Made by a program: the position numbers and the translations under genes | Notes under the pieces: model-generated | Databases searched by the model: none | Told to the model about the DNA's origin: nothing | What the model saw: the letters and a program-made list of their open reading frames with translations, nothing else | From: Endothia cerciana | Lineage: Eukaryota > Ascomycota > Sordariomycetes > Diaporthales > Cryphonectriaceae | Reading direction: 5' to 3' | NCBI GenBank assembly: GCA_026119935.1 | Contig: JALRMH010000001.1 | Location: 806,001-870,000, forward strand | Length of the DNA: 64,000 bases | In this document: piece after piece, positions 32,167-42,861 of the stretch | Layout: the number at the start of each line of letters is the position of its first letter | How positions within the stretch are numbered: the first letter of the stretch is position 1

Positions 32167-34683
32167 CCTGTGATGGTTTGGTGGGCGGTGGAGGTGGGGG
32201 TGAGTTGTAGGTGGTCGAAGGCGCCGGAGCGAAGTTCGAGAAGGCGGCGTAGGGCCGATATGTCGTTGGGGACAGCCGCGACAAGGGCGGGACACGACAG
32301 CAGGATGTGGCGCCGGCGTGTGGATGACAATGGGCTCAGGACTTGAGGGATAGACGCGACAATGACTGGGGTGCAGCGGTTGGTCGCGTGAAAGCAATGA
32401 GGTTGCGGCTCTCAAAGCGCAGGGTCCGACCTCAAACAAAGGCCCAGTGAAGGGGTCCGCGTGTGAATGCTCCCTTTCTCCTCGTCAGGAAGGAAACGGG
32501 AAGCGAAGGCAGATGCTGTGGGTGGTAGCCGCTGGTCGTGGTAGAGTTGAAGGAGCTGGGCCTGGTCCGGTGGAAAATTGCTGGCTGGACGACGGGAGAG
32601 TGACGACAGGTGAAGTTTTGCAATGTCAGCAGTGCTATGACCAAACCAGACTTTGCCGCCCTCGCCCTCGTCTTGCGCTTAGCCACTTGCCGTCTGGGTA
32701 CCGACACCAGCCACTGGTGTGGCGCCCCCTGTGGCACCTCCTGTGGTGGCGGGCCTCAATTAGTCAGCCAGCCCTGGACGGTGATGATCGAAGTGGATGG
32801 AAGCCTTGTTCACCACGAGGATTGTTATTGTCAGTGCCTCCCTCCTGCACTCATTCTTCTGTCACCCGGGCGCGGTTTGGGATTACCCGCTCATCTTGCA
32901 GGGCCAGCCTCTCCGGAGACGGCAGCCGGATGCCAGGCCTGGGTCGACGTCTACCACCACGGAAAGGCTCCGAGCCCTGATCTCGCGATGCCGGCCATCT
33001 GCCGGAGCTGTCTTCTCGCAGCCAACTTTAACATATTATGATCACACCTCGAGGCGTTCAGCCCTCCGCCGTCGACGCATGTGCACTGTCACCGATAGCC
33101 CCAGCCTCTCCTCGGGCGTCGACCCCATTCACACGGCATGGAGACCGCCTAAAAATAAGCCACCTGCGTATGCCATGCATGCCATACCACCTGCAGCCCA
33201 GCTTTCCATCCGGCCATGAGCCCATGCCGGGGCCCGGCTCGTCTCTCCACAAGGTGACCCAAGGCTCGACTCTACACCGACCGGGCTTGCAACTTCGAGT
33301 GCCATGGCTTGAGGCACCCCGACTGTTTATCTCGGCTCTATGGCATGCGTGGCGAGGGTCACATGCGGAGGACTCGAGTGAGAACCCCCCCGGAATGGTC
33401 GTCTATAGCAGCTCGTGTGTTGCCGCAAGCCGCCCAGGTCCCGGACCTTTTGCATTGAAAACCGCCTGGAAGCTCTCCCCCGCTTCGTCCCAAGATTAAG
33501 GTTGGAAGGCAGACACCCTTGGTCAAATCTTCTCTTCGGCCCTGGTCGCCGTCGTGGGCTCATGGAAAACAAAACATAGTGCCATGTATGCAAGGGCACC
33601 TCGAGCTTTCTCTGTCAAGGTTCGATGCTACCTCTCCGTATTGAACCCTCCGGCCCCATCACGCCTGTGCTGGTCTCTTGCCGGCCTGTGCTGCCAGGCA
33701 GCGGCCCATGGTGCTGCTGAGGCATGAAGGAGTGATCCCTAGGCCCCTAGGCTATATGGTCCACATCCTCCTGAACAACACAGATGACGGTGGAGTCCGC
33801 TCATGCCCCATACGGACTCCCACGCTCCTTGATGACCCCGTTGATCAACCTAGGGTCGCCATCCCTCCACGCTCTGCCGGCAATCCGTGGCTCTGGATCT
33901 TGCAGGCTCTCCGCTCAGTCAGCCGCCTATCCCGTCACCGTTGTCTACACCTTTCTCGGGAGGCGGCGCTGTTCCCGCACCCACCAGCTGCAGAGGAGAG
34001 CTGGGCCTAATAAAAGTAACGTTGCGCTACACCCCACGATCGTTCGGACCCGCGTCGAGACCAACGGGCTGACTGCCCTCCTCCGTTGGCCGCCCCCCCC
34101 CCCCCCTTTCAGACTTCCAACGGCTGCCAGCAACCTAGAATCGAGGGCTCAAGGGCTCGTTCGGACCACTTCAGCCAATCGGCCGGCCTGACAGGGCACC
34201 TGTCAGGACAGACTCCCTAAGCCACACCTTGATGATCCCAGACCTTGGCTTAAACAAGCCTCGCATCGCCCCCAGCCAAAAGAAGTCTCGAAATACTTAT
34301 AGTTTAATTGCGCCTCCTCCACTCGCGCTCGCTGCTGACTACGGTCTGCCGATATTTCCCACGGCCTTGGCCCTTTGCTTTTCTCGCTCGTCATAAGAGC
34401 GCCACATTCACTCCGGTCGCTACTGCATGTTGCAGTCATTGCAGGCGTCGATCGATATAAAGAACCGGCCCTCTGCGTCCCCTGCCCCCAATCTTTTCCT
34501 CGTCAATAGTCAAGGGCGCGACCGAGACGAGACCCGGCTCGACTCGACTCCAGCAGTTCTAATCCTTATCCAGTCTGACTCGGGCCGGTACTGGATCAAG
34601 TCCTGGTACCTTCCCTTGCGCGGACTCTCCCAGGGGATATTTCCCTCGCATTCACTTGCCTGGTATAGAGCCCCATCGCCGAC
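32167..34683. promoter_or_regulatory. Divergent spacer of NAB2 and the GH20 gene
   Basis: A 2.5 kb region between two divergent starts. Frames up to 177 codons on the plus strand (32447-33499) overlap each other and have no recognisable domain. A C13 tract lies at 34093-34105. A TATAAA at 34456-34461, about 225 nt before the hexosaminidase start, is a plausible core promoter element. Confidence 0.5.
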
Positions 34684-36585
34684 ATGGCTCTGCGACTGCT
34701 CCTGCCTGTCGTCCTCCTCGCCGCGGCCGATTCGGTCAAGGCTCAAGGGCTTGGGGGGCTGTGGCCTGTTCCTCAGCCCACCTTCTCGTCTGGAAACACA
34801 TCCTTGTTTATCAACGAGGACATCGAAGTCACTTACAATGGAGCAAGCGTACGGTGGTCTACTCATGAAAAGCTCCCGCCTTATGAGGATATGAATACTA
34901 AGAAAACTCTCCAAGCGCAGCTGACCTATACGGCCGACTATGAACCCAGCTCGTTGGCCAGCTCAGAGCTGGTGAAGGCTGGCGTCTCCAGGACGCTGGA
35001 CAGCATCTTCTCATCGAACTTTGTCCCTTGGATGCTGGTACCCCGATACAAGCTGTCCAGCTACGAGCCCGCGCTCAACGTATCTAGTCTCGTCACCTCC
35101 CTAGCCATCACTCTCACTAGCAACAACTCGACCTTCAAGCCTTTGGCGGCTGATGTCGACGAGTCGTACAACCTGACCATTAGCGAGACTGGCGAGGCCA
35201 AGCTGTCTTCCTTCTCGACCAACGGTGTCCTGCACGGCCTCGAGACCTTTTCTCAGCTGTTCTATGAGCACTCGAGTGGCGATGCCTGGTATCTGGTGAA
35301 CGCGCCCATTGAAGTCGAAGATGTGCCGATCTACCCGTGGCGCGGCGTGATGTTGGACACGGCCCGCAACTTCTTCCCCGTCGACGATATCAAGCGGACC
35401 ATCGACGGGCTGTCTTACAGCAAGCTGAACAAGCTGCACGTTCACGTCACCGACTCTCAATCTTGGCCCTTGGAGGTCCCTAGCCTTCCTGAGTTGTCCG
35501 GCAAGGGGGCCTACAGCCAGTCTCAGGTCTACTCCACCGATGACATTCAGTCGATCCAGGAGTACGGTATCTATCGCGGCGTCGACGTGTACTTTGAGAT
35601 CGACATGCCGGGCCACATCGGTGTGGTGAGCGAGGCCTACCCGGATCTTGTCATAGCATACGACGCTCAGCCGTACACGACCTACTGCGCGGAGCCCCCC
35701 TGTGGAGCGCTGAAGCTGAACGACTCGGACGTCGAGGACTTCTTGGGAGAGCTTTTTGATGACGTCCTGCCCCGGGTTGCACCCTATACGGCCTACTGGC
35801 ATACCGGCGGTGATGAGCTGAACGCGCAGGACTACCTGCTGGACCCGGCTCTGGAGACCAACGACACCTCCGTGCTGCAGCCCCTGCTCCAGGATTTCAT
35901 CGATACCCAGCACACCCGTGTTCGTAATGCAGGGCTGAACCCCATAGTCTGGGAGGAGATCGTCACGACCTGGAACGTGACACTTGGGTCCGACGTCGTG
36001 GTTCAGTCATGGCTCGGTGGCACCGCTGTGCCGGAACTGGCCGCGAACGGGTACAAGGTTATCGACTCCAACTACAACTTTTACGTGAGCCCCCGCCCTT
36101 CTCGCAGGCTCGTTTCATGTTACGGGGGGCTTTGCTGATGCTGACATCTGCCACAGTACCTCGACTGCGGCCGCGGCCAGTGGGTCACCTGGAGCAACGA
36201 CCTCTGGGCCTCCGACTACCCGTTCAACGACTGGTGCACGCCGGTCAAGAACTGGGAGCTCATCTATTCCCACGACCCCGTGGCGGGCGTCGCCGCCAAC
36301 GCGACGGGTAACGTCCTGGGCGGCGAGCTCGCCATCTGGTCCGAGACGATCGACAGCCAAAACCTCGACTCGCTCGCCTGGCCCCGCGCGGCAGCGGCGG
36401 CCGAGGTCCTGTGGTCCGGCCGGACGGACGCCGCCAGCGGCCAGAACCGCAGCCAGGTGGACGCCGCGCCGCGCCTCAACTTGCACCGGCAGCGCCTCGT
36501 TGCCCGCGGCATCGCTGCGAGCCCGATACAGATGGAGTGGTGCACGATGTACCCCAACGCGACGGGGTGCGCCCAGCCCGCTTAG
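34684..36585 (+). CDS. Secreted beta-N-acetylhexosaminidase, GH20
   Basis: Extracellular enzyme that removes terminal N-acetylglucosamine from chitin oligomers. Three exons, 34684-34848, 34921-36084 and 36157-36585, give 585 residues. A signal peptide is evident (LRLLLPVVLLAAADSVKAQ), then a GH20 N-terminal domain, then the barrel with DTARNFFPVDDIKRTIDGLS, KLNKLHVHVTDSQSWPLE, EIDMPGH and the catalytic pair Asp353-Glu354 in HTGGDELN. Several N-glycosylation sequons are present. Intron 1 (34849-34920, 72 nt) has no in-frame stop, so a raw ORF retains 24 extra residues; removing it joins EVTYNGAS to LTYTADYEPS as in homologues, and it has GT-AG ends and a TACTAAG branch-like site. Intron 2 is also 72 nt. 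Confidence 0.94.
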
Positions 36586-37436
36586 GGGCGGCCCGGGACC
36601 CCCGCGCTCGTCACGGTCGATATGGTAGTCACGTACTGGCTCACTTCCTCCCTCGAGGAGGACCTTGTTGTTGTCGTCCTCGAGGTGGTCTTTGTTGTTG
36701 TTCTCGAGGGGGACCTCGGCTTTGGGGACCTAGGCCCCGTACAGAGTCCGCTGATGACATAGCCAGCACGATCCGGGCAGCCTGGGAGTACTTCCTTCTT
36801 GTATATACATTTATGGTGTAGTCTGAACGACATAAACGTATCAAAGTCGTGGAATGGTGTTTATATATATATATATATATGTATCTCTGGACATGTCAAA
36901 GTGGCAATCGTAGGCGTGAAGCAGCAACACCTCACCACCGGATCAAGAAGCAGAATGGGAGGTTATGAAAGGCGATACTGTTTCTCTCGTTACAATCGCC
37001 TTGACGATCCGGAGGAGCCTTGTTGTTGAAGTGTCAATCCAGGGCTCTCCAAGTCCTATCATTGCCTTGACTTGGTCGAAGCCTATCATCATCCCCTCTT
37101 CCACGTATTTCTCGGTACGACAAGCAAATGTGAGCAGATCCACCCCCTTCCCCTTCCCGAGCGATAATTATACATTGTTCGAAAACAAACAAACAAACAA
37201 ACAAGCAAGCAAAACATGAGAGAATTCACGATACACTGCAGTCTATAAGTCATCCCGTCTCTTCCGGGATGGAGCGTCCCTTGAGCTTTTTTTTTTTTTC
37301 CCCTGGTGCCCCAACACCTTGCGATATCCGGCCTACCGTATGCATTTATCCCTGTTGGTGGTACACACCAAACGAAATCAAAAGGCCACCCACTGCCTCA
37401 GGGGCCCCTTAGTGATCTCGTCAGTCAACCTGGGCC
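36586..37436. other. Spacer between converging GH20 and transcription factor genes
   Basis: 3' flanks of two converging genes. It contains a (TA)n run near 36861-36880, an (AAAC)n repeat at 37183-37215 and a T-rich then C run near 37287-37305. No coding region supported. Confidence 0.6.
37183..37215. repeat. (AAAC)n simple repeat
   Basis: About eight copies of an AAAC/AAGC tetramer lie in the 3' spacer between GH20 and the transcription factor gene. Confidence 0.85.
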
Positions 37437-40400
37437 TTAGCCAAGCCCGACGGCCCCGGCGGCCCTACCCAGCTGCTTCATGAGCTGACACAGATTCTCC
37501 ACGATCGGCGCAGCCTCGCCGCCGAGGAAGTTCGCCCGAAAGATGTCCTCTACCATCAGCATGCAGTTCGTCGGCTCCTCGACAAGGCTCTGGGCCACGG
37601 TTCCGCCGCCATTACCACTGCCGCTTTCGCCAGCGCCTCCGTGGCGGGCAGTGGCCCTCTCCATCAGCCCCCGGATGGCAGGCCTGCCCGTGCCGAATGT
37701 GACAAACTGGTGCACCTGGCCGGAGTCTGGTGCGTCGATGTGTATCACCGGCTCACTCTGGTTGTCGTATCCGCCCCTCCGCATGGCTCGCGTCACGACA
37801 CCCCACGTCCACAAGGCCAGCGCCGCGTGGTGGACCGCGATCGCGGAAAAGTCCTTCAGGTGCCCGGTGGGGAATTCCTTCGCCCACCGCAGGACCTGAC
37901 CGGCGTGCCAGATGGCCCGGCGGGACTCGGTGTCCTGCACCCAACGCTGCAGCGCAGGTAGGATGCGTCTGGCCTGCTCGTCGCCTTCTTTCCCTGAGAA
38001 TAGTTGCAGGTCCTCGAGGGATACATGTAGGTTCATCAGTAGCAGGTTGAGCACCAGGCTCTCCTGAGCAAACAGCATATGCGGCCATTTCTGCGTGGCG
38101 CTGACCTGGAACTGTTCGAGAACCTTGACATATCCCTGGTGACGAGACTGCAGCAGCATATTCGGGTCGCCGGCCACGTTGGGCGAAAAATTCGACCAGC
38201 GGTAGATCGAGTTCATTTGACGATACTCCCGGATAAAGGACCAGAAACCGTGAAGAAAGATTGAGATGGAGTACTGCACGTCAAGCCGGTGCGCCTCGGT
38301 CGCGAGCAGGTCGAAGTCGCGGAGAAGATCGCCTAGTGAAGGCAGCCTATCTTGCGACCCTGTATGGATCTGTAGGTAGTGCATCTTCCATTCCTGGGCT
38401 GACTTGGCGAACCAGAGTTCTCGGGCCTCGGGGAGCGGTAGAGTCAGCTCTGCGTATGATATATGTGGGTTGGTCATGGACGTCATGGATGCCTGGGCGT
38501 CGCGAACGAAGAGGTGGAAGATAAGCCTGCGACGCGTGTGAGTGTGCTGCTCCTGCTGGTCAGCGAGGAAACGTACCTCTTCCAAGACTCCCTCTGACAC
38601 CAAAGCTTCCACTTCTCTTCCAAGACAGCGCCCTCATCTGCAGGGTCCAGGTGGGTTAGCCCGTATTGTGACTGCTGAAACAGGCCTCTGCCCCTGGTCA
38701 TAGCGATGGGGATGTTCAAATCTATAGCCATCTGTGTTAGGTCTGATCTGTAGAGTGCGGCGGTCCACTTACGGCATTCGGCTATTTCCATGCGCCTCCG
38801 ATTACCACTCCACAGGCCAATGTCATGGTTCAACACGAGAGCCTGGACCAGACTTATATCCTGGATCTTGGAATTGTTGTCCTCGAATCTCATGGGTATC
38901 GTGATCCGGACTGCCTCTTGCAAGGCGTAGCCGAACTTCCAGAGCGATCTGAGAGGTGTCAGGATGGCCCCTGCTGCAGCTGCCACCCCCAGCCACTCTG
39001 GACACTGCCCGTTCATCGAGAAGGAACCGAAGTGTATAAACTCGGATACTTGGCACAGGTGCCAAGCCAGGAAGATGTGAACCAACGAGTCCATCACTTC
39101 AGTGGGGGGAAACGACGACGCCACCCGCCCCATCATATAATTATTCTGACATGTGTTAAGGACAATGGCTAGGACCTTGTCCCGCCCGGAAGCCTCCATC
39201 CTGTCGCTGACGACCTTGTCTGTCTGCAGTTGAGAGCCGTTGATGTCGCACAATCGCAGGTTGCTTATCTCCGTCTTTTTGTTGTCCTTGCTCCCGTCGG
39301 GCATCCACCGCCATGGTGAGTCTGCCCAGATTGAGACCAGACGCTGGCGCATATGAGACAGGGACAGGTCTGCGGAGTCCTGGGCCTGGGCGGAAACGTA
39401 GCTCGCCAGGTTGGGATCGGTCGCGATCATGCCATGAATGTTCCCGAGGTTCCAGTTGTCCAGCATGCCGAAGTCGAGCTCATTCATGTCCAGGTTGGCA
39501 TCGTCGCAGAAGTCGAGGATGGCCAGACCCTGCGCTGGAGCCATCCTTGAGGGATCCATTTGTTGCTGCTGTTGCTGTGGGTCGTAGAGAACGTTCTGCA
39601 AGAAATCCACAAACGGTGGTCTCGGTAGGTCTACTATGCCGTGACCCTGCGAGAGCTGGGCGGGATAACTGTCTGCGTGGCCTTCGTCCCCCTATCGTTA
39701 GCACTAGGCTTCGGACCACCGATGAGTGTTTTCAGGAGGCAAGGAAGGAAGGAAAAGGCAGGTCACACTCAGGTATTATGACAGATGGAAGGGCAGGCCG
39801 AGACGAGACGACGTGGAGTCGACAGTGCACGTCCCAGCCGGCTTGGGTCCAGAATGTAATAGCTGCAGCGATGAGGCTGAAACTGCGCAATGATGTCGGG
39901 TGTGACAAGTGTGAAGCCAAGGGAGGAGAGGAGGGAGAAGGAGGGCAAGCTGGGACAACAGATAAATCCGGGCCGGTCGAACTGAAAGGGAGATGCGGCT
40001 CACTGTGATCTATCATGGTCTCGGGCGTGGGTAACTGTGCTGCTTCGTTACTGCCCTGCGTGTGGGTAGCCACGATATGAGGGCTGCCACCGGTGGACTG
40101 GGCATAAGCTGGATTCGTCATGGCAGGCGCGGCTGTAGTGGGGACCCTCTGCAGAGGCCCAGGCGGGCCTGTCTGAGAGCGCAAGGATTCCGAGCTCAAA
40201 TTACCGGAGGTCGGGCCCAACGGGGCCGCAGCAGCAGGAGGCGGCGGGGGAGAGTGAGAGTGTGAGTGGGCGTGGGATACCGGGTCTGAGGAGTGGGCGT
40301 TGGCCGAGAGATGCAGGAGATGCATGGCGGCAGCAGACCCGGCCTCTGAGGTGGCATACTCGCAGGTCAGGTTGCGATTGCGGCACCTGGTGCACGGCTT

Positions 40401-41112
40401 GCTCTCCTCGCACTTGACCCGGGCCTTGGCACATGCCAGACAGGCGTGAGCAACGCGGCCGGCCCCCGGCGAGGAGTTGATGCGGCGCCTCTTGGTGCCG
40501 CTGCCATCGTCGTCGTGGTTGGTGCGGTGCCTCTTGAGGAGATCGGCGCGCCCGAATGCCTTCCCACAGACCTGGACCGTGGTATTAACAAACACCCTTG
40601 TGCGAACTGGGCCCTGGCACTGCGCGCAGCGGATCTCACAGACTTACATCACAGACAAAGCGCTTGCCCAGCGTGTGGGTCGCGACGTGCCGTTGGAGAT
40701 GCTCCGGGCGGGAATATCTCTTCAGACAGTCGGCGCATTGGTAGAGGCTCGTGTTTGTGGCGTGACCGCGGGACACGCCGGGCCCTTGCGAGCTCGCGGG
40801 TGCGGCAGGTGAGGTCGCGGGGGTGGCCAGGGAGTGGCCACTACCAGACGCAGCCGGGGACGCCGAGGAAGGGTGCGGAGGAGGGTAGCTGTAGGCTGTA
40901 GAGACGAAGATGGAGTCCAACGCCGGCGGGGGGTTGCCGCCGGTGGAGGAGGGCCGCTGCGGTGGGAGCAGGTGCAGAGACTGGGGCCGCGATCGAGGTG
41001 AGGACGGAGGCTGAGGCTGAACAGCCTGGGCCGGATGCCGTTCAGGTTGCGATCGAGGTCGCGGGGCGGCTGGGTCCGGGTGCAGCAGGTGGGAGAATGA
41101 CGGGCTGGCCAT
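37437..41112 (-). CDS. C2H2 plus Zn2Cys6 fungal transcription factor
   Basis: Large nuclear regulator with two kinds of DNA-binding zinc module. Exons on the minus strand: 40648-41112, 40004-40571, 38577-39672 and 37437-38526; 1072 residues as drawn. Two C2H2 fingers (Cys126, Cys129, His142, His146; and Cys154, Cys157, His170, His174) are followed by a Zn2Cys6 cluster with Cys199, 202, 209, 215, 218 and 225. Intron 1 splits the second finger between residues 155 and 156. A Pro/Gln/His-rich linker follows, then the fungal_trans middle homology region (WLGVAAAAGAI, LWSGNRRRMEIAE, LTHLDPADEGAV, LIFHLFVRDAQ). A 41-nt segment at 38732-38772 has perfect intron signals but a length that breaks frame, and is kept as coding here. 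It sits 4.6 kb from the MFS transporter and could regulate the neighbouring cluster; that is only positional inference. Confidence 0.88.
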
Positions 41113-41621
41113 GATTATAACTATGGCGACTGGTCAGGCCGGGCGTGCCCCTGCGCAGAGACGAGCTGCTGTGCCTTGCCGGTGCAGGTCGTCCAACGTC
41201 CAGATCCCGCTGGCCCGCGGGCTGCCGGTACTCCGGGCTTACCGCGTTGTCGGAATCCGGGGAAAGGGGCAGATCGGGATCGTGACGGCAGCAACGGGCT
41301 GACTGCTGCTGCCGGAGCTGGAGCCTGGGCTGGAGCCTGTACCTGGCCGTGGCAGGCTGGCACGGCCGAGACCAGGAGAGAAAGGCCAATTGGCCCACAA
41401 GGGGCCTGTCGGCATCTGGCCGGGCCCGGATCAGGAGAAGGGTCGTCCTCTCGCCAAGATACCTTATGAGCCTGCTGCTGGGGCGGGACCCAGGTTTCGG
41501 CGCGGGAATCAGGATGTGGTGATCGAACTGGGAGGCCGGTGTTGGCAAGACGCAGATGGAGCCGCGTCGGGTTTGTGGGAGAGAACGGGACGAGCAGGGA
41601 GGGGGATGTCGAGGGAGAGGA

Positions 41622-41622
<1 letters not shown>

Positions 41623-41661
<39 letters not shown>

Positions 41662-41688
41662 GAGGAGGAGGAGAAGGAGGGGGGGGGG
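41623..41688. repeat. (AGC)n-(GGA)n-G9 compound repeat
   Basis: About 12 AGC trinucleotides pass into GGA units and a G9 run, about 510 nt upstream of the transcription factor start (CTG/TCC on its sense strand, probably in its leader or promoter). Confidence 0.85.
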
Positions 41689-42782
41689 TGTGGGGTGGGA
41701 TTTCCGGCCTAGAAATTCTTTGGTTTCACTGCTGCCGGGGGCCCCTTAAGGTCCCTGGGGGATCTCCCGAGCCTGAAGCTTAAAAATAGATATAAATAAA
41801 AATATAAAGGGTCTGAAAAGGGCAATTGCTATGTTAAATGAGGACCCAAACAACGAAGAGGGGGGTGTGTGGTATGGGATCGACCACAAGAAGAGAAGAG
41901 GAGACGGAGATGGAGAAAGAAGCGGAGGGGGTTGCAGCAGCAGCAACGAGGAGGACGAGGAGGTTTGTCCCACACCACAGCACACAGATTAAGCATACTT
42001 AGAAAGCTGCTTCTTCTGAGGGAAAACAGGGGGTTCTAGAAGGCATGCTGGCGTCTTATGGCCGGGTCGAGACCTCAGTCCGGTCAAGGCCAGTGAAGAC
42101 AAATAAATACAGCAGGCCCAAGTCACCGAATCATCCCTTCAGAGTTCCAACCCGGCTCTTAGGGGGGGGCTAAGGTGCTGCTAGCATGAGACCGGCTGCT
42201 CAGCCATCAAGTCGAGACGCGGACGCAGGGTCGACAGGCCCAGGCCGATGTTAAAGGTCAGACAAGAAGAGTACGCAAGACAACACGGACACACATACCA
42301 CAACCCACACCACCACCTCGTCCTCCTTCTTCTTGTGCTCCCCGATGGGCCTAGGGCAACCCTTCCCCATCCACCCTCCCCTCTCCTCCCATATCCCCAT
42401 GTCGATTACGATCTGGTGGGCGGCAGCGGGGACTGAACCAGCCATCGAGGTACGTACGCAGGTGGTACGGGCACCCACCACCTCGGGCTGGGCACGTACA
42501 AGCCACCTACCAGGACATCTAGGTAGTACGTACACACATACAGTACTGTGGTAATGGCGGTGGTATCTAGTACCACAACACCGCCGTTGCTATGTATGGT
42601 AGCAGTGTGGCAGGGGGACTGCCGAAGACGTCTGTGGGTACGCGGACTGTGGGACTCCACCACCAGAACAAGAACCCTGAGCCTTGTAATTCTCGGGAGA
42701 TATACCATAGTACACGCAGTAGGGGTATTTCCCCTAGGTCTTATTCCCAGCCCAGGTCCAGACGCCCAGATCAATGGTCCCC

Positions 42783-42861
42783 GAGAGAGGGAGGGAGAGG
42801 GAGAGGGAGAGGGAGAGGGAGGGGGAGGGAGAGGGAGAAGGGGGGGAGAGAGAGAGAAGAG
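42783..42861. repeat. (GGGAGA)n purine repeat
   Basis: Imperfect array of GGGAGA/GGGAGG hexamers, all-purine on the plus strand. Triplex or quadruplex formation is possible but untested. Confidence 0.85.
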
